DNA of 64,000 nucleotides. Origin: Candidatus Protochlamydia sp. GTDB lineage: Bacteria; Chlamydiota; Chlamydiia; Chlamydiales; Parachlamydiaceae. Numbering within the stretch: the first letter of the stretch is position 1; each line of letters begins with the position of its first letter. Under the pieces are notes generated by a model. It made no database searches, was not told where the DNA came from, and saw nothing but the letters and a program-made list of their open reading frames with translations. Both the position numbers and the translations under genes were made by a program. Location: NCBI GenBank assembly GCA_013695355.1, contig JACDAQ010000006.1, positions 113,960-177,959 of the forward strand, in the 5' to 3' direction. This document shows positions 18,001 through 27,533 of the stretch, one piece after another.

Positions 18001-18891
18001 TCCAGACTGCAAGGTGTATTTTCCTTTAATCACTATTTCCTGTCCACATGTAGCTGCCAATATTCTTTCGTTCTTGGGAAAAGCAATGAACTTGAAATTA
18101 CCTTCAATGGGGGTGTCTTGATCGCTTTGCATTTTATTAAGCCAGGAATTTAAGGGTCCTGCAGCTGAAAGAGCAACGGCTGCGTCAAAATCAATCAATT
18201 CATTTCCTATATTCAATTGATGGGAAATTTCTTTAGCATGAAATGACAAGGAAAGATGCCGGTTGGCAAGGCTTAAGGCTAATGCATGTCCTGCAGCGCC
18301 GCCATTTTCCTCAGCAAGGTCAATAAGTAGTTGGGATGAGAGAGTGTTTTTGAAAGGATTGTTCGTGATAGACCCCTTCACATTAAAATGATAAACCTTT
18401 TCCGCCAACATCGAAGGCAGTGAAAGTTCACCGAGGGCCGAGGGACTTGCCCAAATGTTTTCGAAGAAAATTTTTTCAACTTTGATATAAAAAGGAACGA
18501 GGGCTTTTCCCTGAAACTGAAATCCGCCTTCTCCTTTGCTTTGGGTGGAAGGCATCGACAACAAATTGAGGTTCCTGCCTTTGATTGAGGAAAAGATAAG
18601 CTTCCCTTCCAGAAGTTGCCAATAGTTACAAAGAACTTCTATCTCCTCCGCGAAGGCTATTTTTTTTCCATTTGAAGTCATGGAAATATTTTTAGCGCGA
18701 AATCCTAAAGGAAAAAAAACATCAATATGGTCTGCAGAAAAATTTGCATCCGTTTGATTTTCTACAATCATGAGCATGGTATCCACTGCCCATTGCTGCC
18801 CCCGCTCGGTCCGCAAAAATCCCAAGACAGCAATTAAAAAAAGGGCAAATACCAGAAAGAGAGCTAAAAAGGTTTTGAATAGGATCTTCAT
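15094..18891 (-). CDS. tamB: TamB-like AsmA/DUF490 family envelope protein
   Basis: TamB-like proteins span the periplasm as a long beta-taco and are implicated in outer-membrane protein assembly and phospholipid transport. The 1265-residue product begins with a signal anchor (MKILFKTFLALFLVFALFLI) and RTERGQQWAVDTML. It continues as repetitive beta-rich sequence and ends with the DUF490 C-terminal domain: GTIHFFGSPGKKTSIYVVAS, then KGPTNKLTVSFRSSPPLSQR, then EILSYILFNRG and LKAQAEVKLGGEAQQKFSLKWKKDY. Its ATG follows the tamA stop codon with no gap, so the two are coupled. The length is typical for TamB. Confidence 0.92.
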   Translation of the reverse strand: MKILFKTFLALFLVFALFLIAVLGFLRTERGQQWAVDTMLMIVENQTDANFSADHIDVFFPLGFRAKNISMTSNGKKIAFAEEIEVLCNYWQLLEGKLIFSSIKGRNLNLLSMPSTQSKGEGGFQFQGKALVPFYIKVEKIFFENIWASPSALGELSLPSMLAEKVYHFNVKGSITNNPFKNTLSSQLLIDLAEENGGAAGHALALSLANRHLSLSFHAKEISHQLNIGNELIDFDAAVALSAAGPLNSWLNKMQSDQDTPIEGNFKFIAFPKNERILAATCGQEIVIKGKYTLQSGWMLGIEHFQLACPGMNLSAKGTLSSDFQLQEGSFEGNIEEMETLSPLIKKQLNGILAFNGQASGPLSFPKFFINGTSPALTFQDKTFKNLETTLSAEHIDDGIQGFIKINFDCAEVPCDLASSFQLNGQELLLKELKGAVFESTANGNLSINLNDPLLNGQLEIHSANFQKISAFLDVPFEGSGNAIIFLTHTLDESGVERQNIKSNVTIQDLRWDNLSSKHLSASFTLNLPGPNNSLVNVETHLMTESLLYNDLSAASLALNANHQIDLKNFTFSNFFTQGNVENIEWPDGKAARGFFDIYIPQLPLQNGDIRFSFVNIEANSSLIEEIRGETHVDLNQTLWPFDLEAKGKWKENWTFRLDGQWHIKDTSFDLYFSKLNGFFEGASFFLLNPVALSGNKEDLEISEAHLKWGQMEINVGLKKEKQNLDLQFSSRSINADYLNNFFPDFPVQGAASLKGYLKGPLEDPVGEIQITVHELTVPEQMGVKKTSLSGKVDLALNHSGIDVKSLIYGVGASPLRLYGTLPYHFILSPFALQSISTTPLLLNLEAEGEIDPFVDLFYNDITHLTGHARIALNFTGQLDAPLIKGFVEFENGTYESINSGSLYQNIYARFEGEGTKISLKRLNAENTHGGSISVSGAIELDKKNDFPFEFFIKPKKIFIIESEYANLSATGSLRFFGNKKKSKVEGELSTDTATVDLESALPKQIKSVDFQFINLQKGEETLQPDASKMNSSIEFDIKLNVPNNLMIEGKKLTSKWKGGLMITGTPKSPLLFGDLRVSDGDYKFNGKVFDLTQGTIHFFGSPGKKTSIYVVASKDIGKIRADIIVKGPTNKLTVSFRSSPPLSQREILSYILFNRGISDITPDQGNQLSQSFIELNDTESAGGDDFLTRLRNNMGLDRLEILPQSFQVGKYITEGVFVSIDKTKDVGNRLIIEADVLKNLKAQAEVKLGGEAQQKFSLKWKKDY

Positions 18892-20697
18892 TTAAAAAGC
18901 CTGTCCTATGCTAAAATAAATTTCAAATGGATGATCTAATTTTTTATTTCTTCGATTAAGCGGGACTGCAAAATCAACTCGCAAAGGGCCTACCGGAGTG
19001 TGATAGCGAATTCCAAAGCCGGCCGACTGCAGAAATTTTTTATTAAAATCTGGGTAAAAATTGGGAAAAACATTTCCTATTTCATAAAAGCCCACAAGCC
19101 CAAAATTTTTCCCTATGCGGCTCCTTAGCTCTAAAGAATAAATCAGTAAAGAGCGCCCTCCGAGTATTTTACAATCCTTTCCAAGGGGGCTGACTGTTAA
19201 ATACCCGTATCCTCGAAGCGCATTTTCCGAGCCGGCCAGGAAGCGTTCGGGTGGAGGGATATCATGTTTGCGTGCCCCTGTAATAGTTCCCAACATAAGC
19301 TTTCCGGCGAAAACATGCCTTTTATCTTGCGTCAGGGGTTGATAAAACGACGTAGTGAGGGAGTTAATGGAATAAGCAAAATAAGGTCGCAAGACTTGTA
19401 AGGAGGGGGTTACTTTTAAATGCGCCGACCACCCTGTAGTAGGATCTAAAAGGCTGTCCACAGCAGTCCATTGAAGCTGCAAGGGAACTTTAAAAAGATC
19501 GTAGGTTCCGTCCCGGGCCGACTTAGTACTGCGTAAAAGCTTGTACATTGCCCCATATGAAACCCGCAATTTATCAGAAATTTGCCTGTCGATTGTAGCT
19601 GAAAGAGAGAAAGCTGATTCCCGAAATGCCTTTATTTGTTCTTTTTTATAGTCAAGCTGCCAAATAAGGTTTTGATTCTGCCTGCAAAAGTCAGGAATAA
19701 GATAAGTTATTCTGCTTTCCTTTTGTTTTTTCCAAAGGTTAATTTGAAAGCTTAAACTCTCTCCCTCCCCGCCAATATTGCGGTCCTGCCATTCAGCTGT
19801 AATACCTGGACCAAGTCCGCTTTTAATTCCGCTGATAAAATTCGCTCCGAAACCAATCGTCCTCTGTTTTGCCTCAACGACATTTATATCTAATGGAAAT
19901 AGGGGGCTGCCTTTTTCTCTTTCTCCCTGCGCTAAGTTAACTGAACTAAAAAGCCCTGATAATTCGAGGGCCTCATGCGTCTTTTCTATTTTTTTCGGGT
20001 CATAAAGATCACCCTCTTCCCAACGAAATTTTTTATAAAAATAACTTTTTCTAACTCTCTCGAGTCCTTTAATCTTTACAGGGCCAAAAAAAGCCTGCGG
20101 GCCTAATTCTACTTCGATCATGACAATAACAACTTTTTCCTGTTTGTCTGCAAACACATCCTTTTTAATGATCGAAGCGAAAGCATATCCTTCCAGATGA
20201 AGTTTATCTAAAAGAGTGTCTTCGGCACTGATGATCGTTTCAGGCAAAGCAAGGGCCCCCAATTCCACATTCAGGCACTTGAGCGAGGGAGGGGAGGTGG
20301 GCTCTTCCAAAGTTTCGTTCCCTTCTTGGAAATAACGCACGGAGAAGCTTTTCAGAGGGTAGGCTGGACCGGTGTTAATTTTTAAGAGCACAACAGTTCC
20401 ATTATCGGCAATTTCAAAAGTAACTTTTGCTTCATAATAAGATAAGCTTTGCAAAGCTAATACCAAATTGGGAATGTCTCCATCGGCACGTTTTTTTAAT
20501 CCGAGAAGGGTTGGGGGAGGGGTGTCTTTGAGTTTTACAAGCTGAGAGACGGATTCCAGCAAAGCATGGGCGGTCTTATCCTGAAGCCCTTCATAATAAA
20601 TTTCATAGGAAAAGCAGGGGAAGGTGAAAAATAAGGCTGCAATTATATAAACAGCTTTGGTAAGTTTTAAGGTAAATATTTTGTACGTAGTTTGCAT
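18892..20697 (-). CDS. tamA: TamA/BamA-family outer membrane protein (Omp85)
   Basis: An Omp85 protein with N-terminal POTRA domains and a C-terminal 16-strand barrel. After a signal peptide (about residues 1-30) come POTRA-like segments, for example LKSFSVRYF and KIKGLERVRKSYFYKKF. The barrel has the RGYGYLTVSPLG motif (the lid-loop RGY), then GLVGFYEIGNVF, then GFGIRYHTPVGPLRVDFAVPL, and ends in phenylalanine as required for assembly. I use the ATG at 20697; the upstream in-frame GTG (20706) is part of the AGGTG ribosome binding site. It forms a coupled pair with the TamB gene. A second Omp85 (BamA) lies at 47.6-49.9 kb. Confidence 0.92.
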   Translation of the reverse strand: MQTTYKIFTLKLTKAVYIIAALFFTFPCFSYEIYYEGLQDKTAHALLESVSQLVKLKDTPPPTLLGLKKRADGDIPNLVLALQSLSYYEAKVTFEIADNGTVVLLKINTGPAYPLKSFSVRYFQEGNETLEEPTSPPSLKCLNVELGALALPETIISAEDTLLDKLHLEGYAFASIIKKDVFADKQEKVVIVMIEVELGPQAFFGPVKIKGLERVRKSYFYKKFRWEEGDLYDPKKIEKTHEALELSGLFSSVNLAQGEREKGSPLFPLDINVVEAKQRTIGFGANFISGIKSGLGPGITAEWQDRNIGGEGESLSFQINLWKKQKESRITYLIPDFCRQNQNLIWQLDYKKEQIKAFRESAFSLSATIDRQISDKLRVSYGAMYKLLRSTKSARDGTYDLFKVPLQLQWTAVDSLLDPTTGWSAHLKVTPSLQVLRPYFAYSINSLTTSFYQPLTQDKRHVFAGKLMLGTITGARKHDIPPPERFLAGSENALRGYGYLTVSPLGKDCKILGGRSLLIYSLELRSRIGKNFGLVGFYEIGNVFPNFYPDFNKKFLQSAGFGIRYHTPVGPLRVDFAVPLNRRNKKLDHPFEIYFSIGQAF

Positions 20698-20858
20698 CAG
20701 GAACACCTAAAAGAGTTATTTTATAAACTCGCTTGCCGTCAATGTTATAAGCTTTGATGAATAAAGAAAACTCCCTTTTTGTTTTTTAATTTACGACAGC
20801 CGTGAAAAGATGAAAACTTTGCCAAGTCCCGTTTTGGTTTAATTATATAAAGGAATTT

Positions 20859-22553
20859 ATGAAAAAACGTCTTCCGATTGGCATTAGTGATTTCAAAAGA
20901 ATTATTGAAGGGGACTATGCCTATGTTGACAAAACCCTTTTAATTCAGGAATTGGTGGAAAAGGGGATGGCAGTAGCGCTCATTCCGCGGTTAAGGCGTT
21001 TTGGCAAAACCTTAAACCTGTCCATGCTCCGCTATTTCTTTGAGCAGGGGAAAGAAGACACAAGTTATTTGTTTAAAAATACAAAGATTTGGGAAAATGA
21101 AAAGTACCGCGCCATGCAAGGCTGCTTTCCTGTCATTTTTCTCACTTTAAAAGATGTCAAGCACGCTTCATGGCAAAATACATTTGCTTCCTTGCAAGAA
21201 CTGATTGGAGAAGAATTTGGAAGGCATGATTATCTATTAGAAGATACTATATTAACAGCAACAGAGAAGGAAGATTATCAAAGAATTCTGCGTAAGGAAA
21301 GCGATTTGGTATTAACTGAAAAGAGCTTATTCCTTCTAACCAAATGGCTGCAACGGTATTATAATAAAAACGTAATCCTTTTGATTGATGAATATGATAC
21401 TCCTGCCCACGCTGCTTATCTGGGGGGATACTATGAATCATTAATTAACTTCCTCCGAAATTGGTTATCTGCTGGGTTAAAGGACAATGCCTCTTTAGAA
21501 CTAGGAGTACTAACCGGGATCTTACGCATTGCGAAAGAAAGTATCTTTTCGGGCCTGAATAATATCAGTACCTTCACAATTTTAAATGATACTTTCAGTG
21601 ATAAGTTCGGGCTTCTTGAGTCAGAAGTAAAAGAGCTGCTCGATTATTATGATCTTTCAGAAAAAATTAATGATGTTCGTAGGTGGTATAACGGTTACCG
21701 GATTGGAACTTCCACTAACATTTACAATCCCTGGTCGGTCCTTAACTGCATCACTAATAAGGGCGTTCTTGCCCCCTATTGGGTGAATACGAGCGAAAAT
21801 GCTTTAATGAAGAAATTAATTGCCCAAAGCACCGGTGACTTTAAGGCTAATTTAGAAACCTTACTTAAAGGCGGACATATCGAAGAAGAAATAGAAGAAG
21901 GGATTGTATTCTCTGAACTCCAATATAATCCAAAATCTTTATGGTCACTCCTTCTTTATTGTGGTTATTTGACATTAGAAACTGTTCCTTCTTATGGTAC
22001 ACCCTGCCATTTGCGTATTCCTAATATTGAAATTTGCGAATTGTACAGATCAATGATATTAGACTGGTTCAATCAAAGTATTCATAAGCCGAATTACCAT
22101 TTACTTCTAAATAGTCTTATAAGCGGAGACATTGACACTTTTTCTCAAATTTTCCAAGAATTTATGTTTTCTTCAGTAAGTGTTTTTGATGTTCCTTCAG
22201 AAGAATCTGAAAAAATTTATCATGGTTTTATTCTTGGGATCCTGATTGGTTTAAGTGATCGCTATGAAGTTAAATCTAATCGTGAAAGTGGTCTTGGCAG
22301 ATACGATGTCATGCTGATTCCCAAAAATCAAAATGATTTAGGAATCATAATGGAATTTAAAAAAATAGGACGTTTTGAAAAGTCTACCTTGGAAGAGGCT
22401 GTTGAATCGGCCCTTAAACAAATTGAAGATAGGCACTATGCTCAAGAGTTAATTGATAGGGGAGTCAAAAACATTTTACTTATTGGTTTTGCTTTTGAAG
22501 GAAAACAAGTCATCATACGATCCAAAAACAAAGACAGGACTACAAATGCTTAA
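20859..22553 (+). CDS. AAA-ATPase-like / PD-(D/E)XK nuclease superfamily protein
   Basis: A 564-residue protein of the family with an N-terminal AAA-ATPase-like domain (PF09820 type) and a C-terminal PD-(D/E)XK domain (PF08011 type). The N-terminus shows LPIGISDFKRIIEG, DYAYVDKTLLIQELV and RLRRFGKTLNLSML, in which the modified P-loop is RRFGKT. LIDEYDTPAHAAY follows as Walker B. The C-terminus has RYDVMLIP...IIMEFKKIG, matching the nuclease D...ExK arrangement. The family expands in Bacteroidetes and amoeba symbionts; its function is unproven. AAGGA precedes the ATG. The 3' end overlaps hemL by 8 bases. Confidence 0.88.
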   Translation: MKKRLPIGISDFKRIIEGDYAYVDKTLLIQELVEKGMAVALIPRLRRFGKTLNLSMLRYFFEQGKEDTSYLFKNTKIWENEKYRAMQGCFPVIFLTLKDVKHASWQNTFASLQELIGEEFGRHDYLLEDTILTATEKEDYQRILRKESDLVLTEKSLFLLTKWLQRYYNKNVILLIDEYDTPAHAAYLGGYYESLINFLRNWLSAGLKDNASLELGVLTGILRIAKESIFSGLNNISTFTILNDTFSDKFGLLESEVKELLDYYDLSEKINDVRRWYNGYRIGTSTNIYNPWSVLNCITNKGVLAPYWVNTSENALMKKLIAQSTGDFKANLETLLKGGHIEEEIEEGIVFSELQYNPKSLWSLLLYCGYLTLETVPSYGTPCHLRIPNIEICELYRSMILDWFNQSIHKPNYHLLLNSLISGDIDTFSQIFQEFMFSSVSVFDVPSEESEKIYHGFILGILIGLSDRYEVKSNRESGLGRYDVMLIPKNQNDLGIIMEFKKIGRFEKSTLEEAVESALKQIEDRHYAQELIDRGVKNILLIGFAFEGKQVIIRSKNKDRTTNA

Positions 22554-23850
22554 ACGTCCCAAAAGCGAAAGCTGTTTTCAGGAAATGAATTTGGTTATTC
22601 CAGGAGGGGTCAATTCTCCTGTTAGGACCTGCTCTCATGTAGGTCAATTGCCGATGGTGATCGACCATGCTTATGAAGATACAATTGTCGATGTGGATGG
22701 AAATACCTTTATTGATTATTGCGGCTCTTGGGGAGCTCTCATTCATGGTCACGCCCATCCCACGATTCTTGGCGCAGTTAAGTCTCGCCTTGAAAAAGGG
22801 ACAAGCTTTGGCATTACTACTCCAATTGAAGGCGAATTGGCTAAAGAGGTGGTCGGGCTAATCGATTCTGTCGAAAAAATTAGGTTTGTTTCTACGGGGA
22901 CAGAAGCGACCATGAGCGCCGCAAGATTGGCCCGTGGTTATACACAAAGGAATATTCTCGTTAAATTCATCGGAAATTATCATGGGCACGCTGATTTTTT
23001 TCTAGTCCAGGCCGGTTCAGGCCTACTAGAAGTTTCTCCAACAGCATCTTCGGCCGGAATTCCGGAAGAAATTGTTAAAAACACCCTTTGCCTGCCTTAT
23101 AATGATTGTGAGGCCGTCCGTGCCCTTTTGCGCCATCCTGACTACGCCAATCAGATCGCTGCTGTCATACTTGAACCAATCGCGGGAAATATGGGAGTCG
23201 TTCCTGCGACCAGGGAATTTATAGAATGCCTAAGAGAGGAGACAGCTGCTGCCGGGGCCTTGCTTATTTTTGATGAGGTGATGACAGGATTCAGGGTTGC
23301 TTTAAGAGGAGCGCAAGATATTTATGCGGTCCAGCCTGATCTCACCTGTTTTGGAAAAATAGTGGGGGGAGGTTTTCCAGCTGCCGCTTTTGGAGGCAGA
23401 CGAGACATTATGGATTATTTAGCCCCTTTGGGCCCTGTCTATCAAGCGGGAACTCTTTCTGGTAACCCTGTAGCAATGGAGGCCGGTTTACAAAGTTTGC
23501 GCTTGCTGCAAGCGAAGGGATTTTATGAATCCCTACAAGAAAAGACTGATTTTCTTCTTGAACCGATCAAAGAAAAAATCAAGCGGCATCAATGGCCTGT
23601 GACTATTCAGCAGCAGGGATCCATGTTTACACTATTTTTCTGTAAAAATCCCGTGCGGAATTTGCAGGAAGCCTTGCAAGCCGATCTTCCCCTTTTTGCC
23701 TTATTTTTTCGAACTCTATTTAATCAGGGGATCTACATTCCTCCCTCTCAGCATGAGGCCTGGTTTATTTCTCAGGCTCATCAAGAAGAAAATCTTTTGC
23801 GCACTAGGAAAGCAATTTTGGAATTTTTACAGGAAACATTTCAATATTAA
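22546..23850 (+). CDS. hemL: Glutamate-1-semialdehyde 2,1-aminomutase
   Basis: A PLP enzyme that makes 5-aminolevulinate in the C5 haem pathway. Motifs include NLVIPGGVNSPVRTCSHVG near the start, FVSTGTEATMSAARLARGYT, KFIGNYHGHADFFLVQAGSG, LIFDEVMTGFRVALRGAQD and the PLP-lysine region CFGKIVGGGFPAAAFGG. I start at the ATG at 22546 (434 residues), which overlaps the preceding stop codon in ATGCTTAA and has AGGAC upstream; a start at 22453 would extend far into the neighbour. Coupling to an accessory AAA/PD-(D/E)XK gene is unusual and probably recent. Confidence 0.96.
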   Translation: MLKRPKSESCFQEMNLVIPGGVNSPVRTCSHVGQLPMVIDHAYEDTIVDVDGNTFIDYCGSWGALIHGHAHPTILGAVKSRLEKGTSFGITTPIEGELAKEVVGLIDSVEKIRFVSTGTEATMSAARLARGYTQRNILVKFIGNYHGHADFFLVQAGSGLLEVSPTASSAGIPEEIVKNTLCLPYNDCEAVRALLRHPDYANQIAAVILEPIAGNMGVVPATREFIECLREETAAAGALLIFDEVMTGFRVALRGAQDIYAVQPDLTCFGKIVGGGFPAAAFGGRRDIMDYLAPLGPVYQAGTLSGNPVAMEAGLQSLRLLQAKGFYESLQEKTDFLLEPIKEKIKRHQWPVTIQQQGSMFTLFFCKNPVRNLQEALQADLPLFALFFRTLFNQGIYIPPSQHEAWFISQAHQEENLLRTRKAILEFLQETFQY

Positions 23851-24113
23851 TAATTCTTTTCGGGGTGGGTGTCCCTATTTATGAATTTCGTAGAGGACGC
23901 GTTAACATTTTAAAGGGTTGCTTGCAACCGTTCCTTTTCTCCTTACAGGAGAAATTATTTAAGAGCTAAGACATAAAAAATACTAGAGAAGGTAGGAATT
24001 TTAGTTTGTTGTTATCAGAAGAAAAATTTTACACTATTTGGGGTAAGGATTTAAATGAGATATCGTAAGCTGATCTTTCTATTACGACTTCAATTTTTTG
24101 ATGAAAATTTATT

Positions 24114-24524
24114 TCAAACTGATATATCTATAACAATCCTATTTTCAGTAAAATTATCTATTTGTAAATGAGTGGCGTAATAAATACTTTGTTTAAATCC
24201 AAAGATAGCACTTTTAAAAAAAGAGTAGGAGGTTGAGGGCTGGAATGGATAAATTAAAATTGAAAGGGCAATCCGAATTATGCCATCAGCTATTCCTATA
24301 ATAGCTAAAGTTCCCATGGCTAAGCCGTAAGTAATTTTACGTGCACCCAAAGGTAGTGAAGGAGAAGGTGAATTTCGCCAAGAAAGGACCTTCAGGGCTG
24401 CAAGAATATGAAAAGGGATATGATAGACGGGAAGATTTATAGTATAGAGCGAACCAGCAGATATTGTTGTCTGAGTATGCGTAGAAGTGATAAATCTATT
24501 ATTTACGATAAAAGTGTTGTTCAC
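24114..24524 (-). CDS. Small protein with central hydrophobic segment, unknown
   Basis: The 136-residue frame uses a GTG start with GGAG six bases upstream. One clear hydrophobic stretch (YGLAMGTLAIIGIADGIIRI, ALSILIYPF) lies in the second half. The N-terminus is Thr/Asn-rich and polar. No family recognised. AT-rich composition and the position beside the effector island suggest a lineage-specific protein. The 260 bases between hemL and this gene hold only a short hairpin (GGTTGCTTGCAACC). Confidence 0.5.
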   Translation of the reverse strand: MNNTFIVNNRFITSTHTQTTISAGSLYTINLPVYHIPFHILAALKVLSWRNSPSPSLPLGARKITYGLAMGTLAIIGIADGIIRIALSILIYPFQPSTSYSFFKSAIFGFKQSIYYATHLQIDNFTENRIVIDISV

Positions 24525-24729
24525 TTAAACTCCATGGTTTAATTTCAATCTTATTAATTACTTGGCCTTCTTTTTAAATTACATAATGTTCCATTATTTA
24601 TAATAAAAATGCAAACAAAAAATAATATGATTTGCTGAATATAGAGATAATATTTTATTAATTTACTATTTACTATCCTGTTTGATTTCATAAATTATTT
24701 ATAATAAAAAGATTAGATGGTGGTTCTAT

Positions 24730-25713
24730 ATGTAAGTTTTCAATATAGGTACATTTAACATTTTAGATCCTGTGTTTGCTATCAAACATAAACAAACAGA
24801 GGGGCCCGATTCGTCAGGCCGTAGTAATTGGTCAACCCGTAAAGATTTAGTGATAAGGAGATAAATAATTTTAATTTAGATGTGATCTATCTTCAAAAGG
24901 TAAGTAAAAAACTTTTGAAGATTTAAAGTGTTTATCTGATTCAGGCTATGAAGGCAAACATTTAAGTCACAGCCGCGGGGACGGGCTAGCCATATTTTAT
25001 AAAAAGGACTACTTCAAGGAAAAAGATTTCAAAGTCATCGGCTATAATGGGATGAATTCATTCACTATCGATTTGGGAAGTGTCGAACTAAAAAAATGTT
25101 TCGCATCGCTAATACTCACCTTTTAGGAGGAAATAAACAAGCTGAAGGAAAGGAACAAATAGATCGATTGATTGAGGCAATGGATACCAAGTCAACATGT
25201 AATATCAGCGCTAAAATTATAATGGGAGATTTTAATGCTGATGACACTTCTTGAACAGCAGGGTTCTAAGTTGAATGCCTTAACAATTAATAATTATAAA
25301 TTTGACGGGGATGTTAGCCCTACCGAAACGGGTAAGGGCCGGCATATTGATTGGATTTGGATTAAATCTTCTTCAGCTGAACTAGTCCCGATTCATAACA
25401 TTCCAAAAAATTTAGTCGCAAGTAATCATTGCCTTTGGCAACAATACTAAAATTTAAAGATAAATTCGAACATCCCCAACCCCAAACTTCATTTAGAGCT
25501 TCCATTATGAGGAATTTTTCTGGCAGTGATGAATTGCATCCCTCAACTGAGAAAGAATTGGATAAAATATTAACACTGCATGCTAACAGCAACCCTTTTC
25601 TCTCATCTGTTCGTAAAGACTATAAAAACTATGTAGAGTGGCTATCTGTCGGAACAGATAAGAAAAAAGTTCTTATGGAATCACTCGAAAATGCAATTAA
25701 GTTAAGCGGATAA
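24730..25713 (+). pseudogene. Endonuclease/exonuclease/phosphatase-fold gene, dead paralogue of the 30.9-kb gene
   Basis: The whole length matches the intact EEP gene at 30905-31909. It is broken by a stop at codon 2 (ATGTAAG where the intact copy has ATGCATG), further stops after DLVIRR and after GDFNADDTS, and several frameshifts. Recoverable pieces include VFNIGTFNILDPVFAIKHKQ, SRGDGLAIFYKKDYFKEKDF, IANTHLLGGNKQAEGKEQID, SPTETGKGRHIDWIWI and the C-terminal FRASIMRNFSGSDELHPSTE. Catalytic residues have also drifted: LQEV became LQKV and SDH became SNH. Nothing here is likely to make an active enzyme. Confidence 0.88.
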
Positions 25714-25896
25714 ATTTTATTTCCGGGAATTGTGGTGATGGGTAAAAGTCAGCGGAGTTTGCAGAAACCTTGAAGATCTGCTTAAAACCATGCTCGGATG
25801 ATTTTAAACAGGCTCTAAGACCATCCGCTTCTTGACTTTAGTTTTTTAAAAAATCTTTCAGCACCAATCATTCATCCAGCATCCTTTCTAATTATG

Positions 25897-27354
25897 CTAT
25901 TGCAATTTCTCCAGATGGGTCATACAACGATAAACGTCCATGAAACATCCAAGCGATCTGGCAGTCAAAGCTTCTAAATCGCACGCTTTATCAGCTTCTA
26001 CCTGAAAAACCTTATATCCATGGTAATTGTATAAGGTTTCTTCGAACCATTCCCCAACCGCTGCGCTTCCATTAAGCAAGCACATCGAGTGTGCAAAAAT
26101 ATAGCGGAGCAGGCCCACTTCATCTAGTAAAATAGAAAGATCTTTTGTTTTCGAATCCCAAAGAACAGCCTTTTCAAAAATTCTACTGATATTTTTGAGT
26201 GTCCCCTCAATCAAAAACATATCTTGATGGATAATAGTAATGGGGGAACGACCTTTCATTCTCTCCACTGGGTCATGAATGCCATCAAAATGCATATAGG
26301 TAAGAAATTGTGAAAGGGCATACATACTGCTGTCGATTTGAAGCCTCGAGGTGGCAAGTACCCAATGAGATTTGCGGTTGTCGACAGTTTGGTTTGGGGG
26401 GAAAATATTATCTATCACCATAGAAAGAGCTTTCATTTTATCAGCGACAATCGTGGTCTTACCATCGCTAAGCAAAGAATTTTTAATAGAAGGAAAGATC
26501 GTTTCCATGGTCTCTTTAAGAAAGTGCAATTTTTGTTCCTCATTTTGATCCAAGGGGAAACTTTTAGCAATCACATTGATGAATTTGTTCTTGTTTTTTA
26601 CATTGTACTGAGCATTCTGATCAGAGGGGAATATGATGTTTAACATCTTAGCCAAAAAATTCGTTTTTTCTTCATTGACATTTGATGGAAATGCATTTTC
26701 CATGCCGTTAATAAAAAAATACATTTTATCATCAGTATAGAGAGTTGGATCTTTTAATTTTAAAAATTTTAATTTTTCCTTTGTTCCCTGCTTAGATTTA
26801 GTCACATTAAAAATTTTAAGGTTTCGGGCTTGAATTCTTCGCTCCTCTTGTTGCAGGTCCTCTAACGCAATCCATTTTTGCTCAACCAGGGTTTTAGCAT
26901 CTAAAACTTTTAGTTCAAACGAACTTTTGAGACCACAGCACATCGATTCTTCTGAATAATTCGATTGATTAAACTTATTTAAATCGTGAGGTAGCTCTAT
27001 GAGAATTTTTTGCAAAAGAGTGCACATTTTTTCGCCGTATTCGCTGTATCTTTCATTTAAAACTGTCAAAGAATGCCCTGTACTCGCCCCCTCCTCACTA
27101 TCTCTCATAAGGCCATAATGCGTTGCGTTTTGGGTACCGGTTTTAATGGCAATGGCGTTACGTTCTTTTGCAAATTTTTCCAAAATTTTAAAGAATATTC
27201 CTTTCAGATCAGCTTTCTTTTCACTGCTTTCCGATAAAGTGATTACACCCCACTTAATGGCTTTAGCGCCTTCAATTTGAAAATGTTCATCATTATTTCC
27301 AAAAAAACCTGGGTTTTTATTATAGATGTAATTTCCGCTTTTAATAGCATTCAT
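25897..27354 (-). CDS. Hypothetical protein with internal FP(S/L)xxN repeats, candidate effector
   Basis: The 485-residue product has no signal peptide or membrane segment. I do not recognise a family. The central part contains about four copies of a unit of roughly 30 residues ending in a motif like NIIFPSDQN, with AFPSNVNEEKTNFL, IIFPSDQNAQ, SFPLDQNEEQKLHFL and NIFPPNQTVDN all visible. The C-terminal third is richer in Cys and aromatic residues (SMCLLNGSAAVGEWFEETLY). AAGG lies 9 bases before the ATG. Its orientation is shared with the SopB-like gene just upstream (180-base gap), and the EEP gene and its dead copy flank the pair. A role as a secreted host-directed protein is inferred from the neighbourhood only. 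Confidence 0.6.
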   Translation of the reverse strand: MNAIKSGNYIYNKNPGFFGNNDEHFQIEGAKAIKWGVITLSESSEKKADLKGIFFKILEKFAKERNAIAIKTGTQNATHYGLMRDSEEGASTGHSLTVLNERYSEYGEKMCTLLQKILIELPHDLNKFNQSNYSEESMCCGLKSSFELKVLDAKTLVEQKWIALEDLQQEERRIQARNLKIFNVTKSKQGTKEKLKFLKLKDPTLYTDDKMYFFINGMENAFPSNVNEEKTNFLAKMLNIIFPSDQNAQYNVKNKNKFINVIAKSFPLDQNEEQKLHFLKETMETIFPSIKNSLLSDGKTTIVADKMKALSMVIDNIFPPNQTVDNRKSHWVLATSRLQIDSSMYALSQFLTYMHFDGIHDPVERMKGRSPITIIHQDMFLIEGTLKNISRIFEKAVLWDSKTKDLSILLDEVGLLRYIFAHSMCLLNGSAAVGEWFEETLYNYHGYKVFQVEADKACDLEALTARSLGCFMDVYRCMTHLEKLQ

Positions 27355-27533
27355 TTTTTTGCCTTATCATTTCAATTTTTTTATTCAAATCTTATGATTA
27401 ATATAATATAATGCATTATAACGTTAAGATCAAGTTTTGATTAATTTTAGAATTAAATTTAGCTAAAGAAATTGATTTTTAAATTTAATAGAATGAAATG
27501 ATTGGACGACAGCTAGCGCTTTATTACAAAATC

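Noticed and set aside
15149..18600. Open frames on the plus strand opposite tamB (15149-15382, 15695-16180, 17681-17914)
   Set aside because: They have no ribosome binding sites or family motifs and lie fully antisense to a well-supported long gene; they are shadows.
25235..25713. Two short plus-strand frames (25235-25450 and 25429-25713) read as genes
   Set aside because: They are consecutive fragments of the dead EEP copy, aligning to the middle and C-terminus of the intact gene at 30905-31909.
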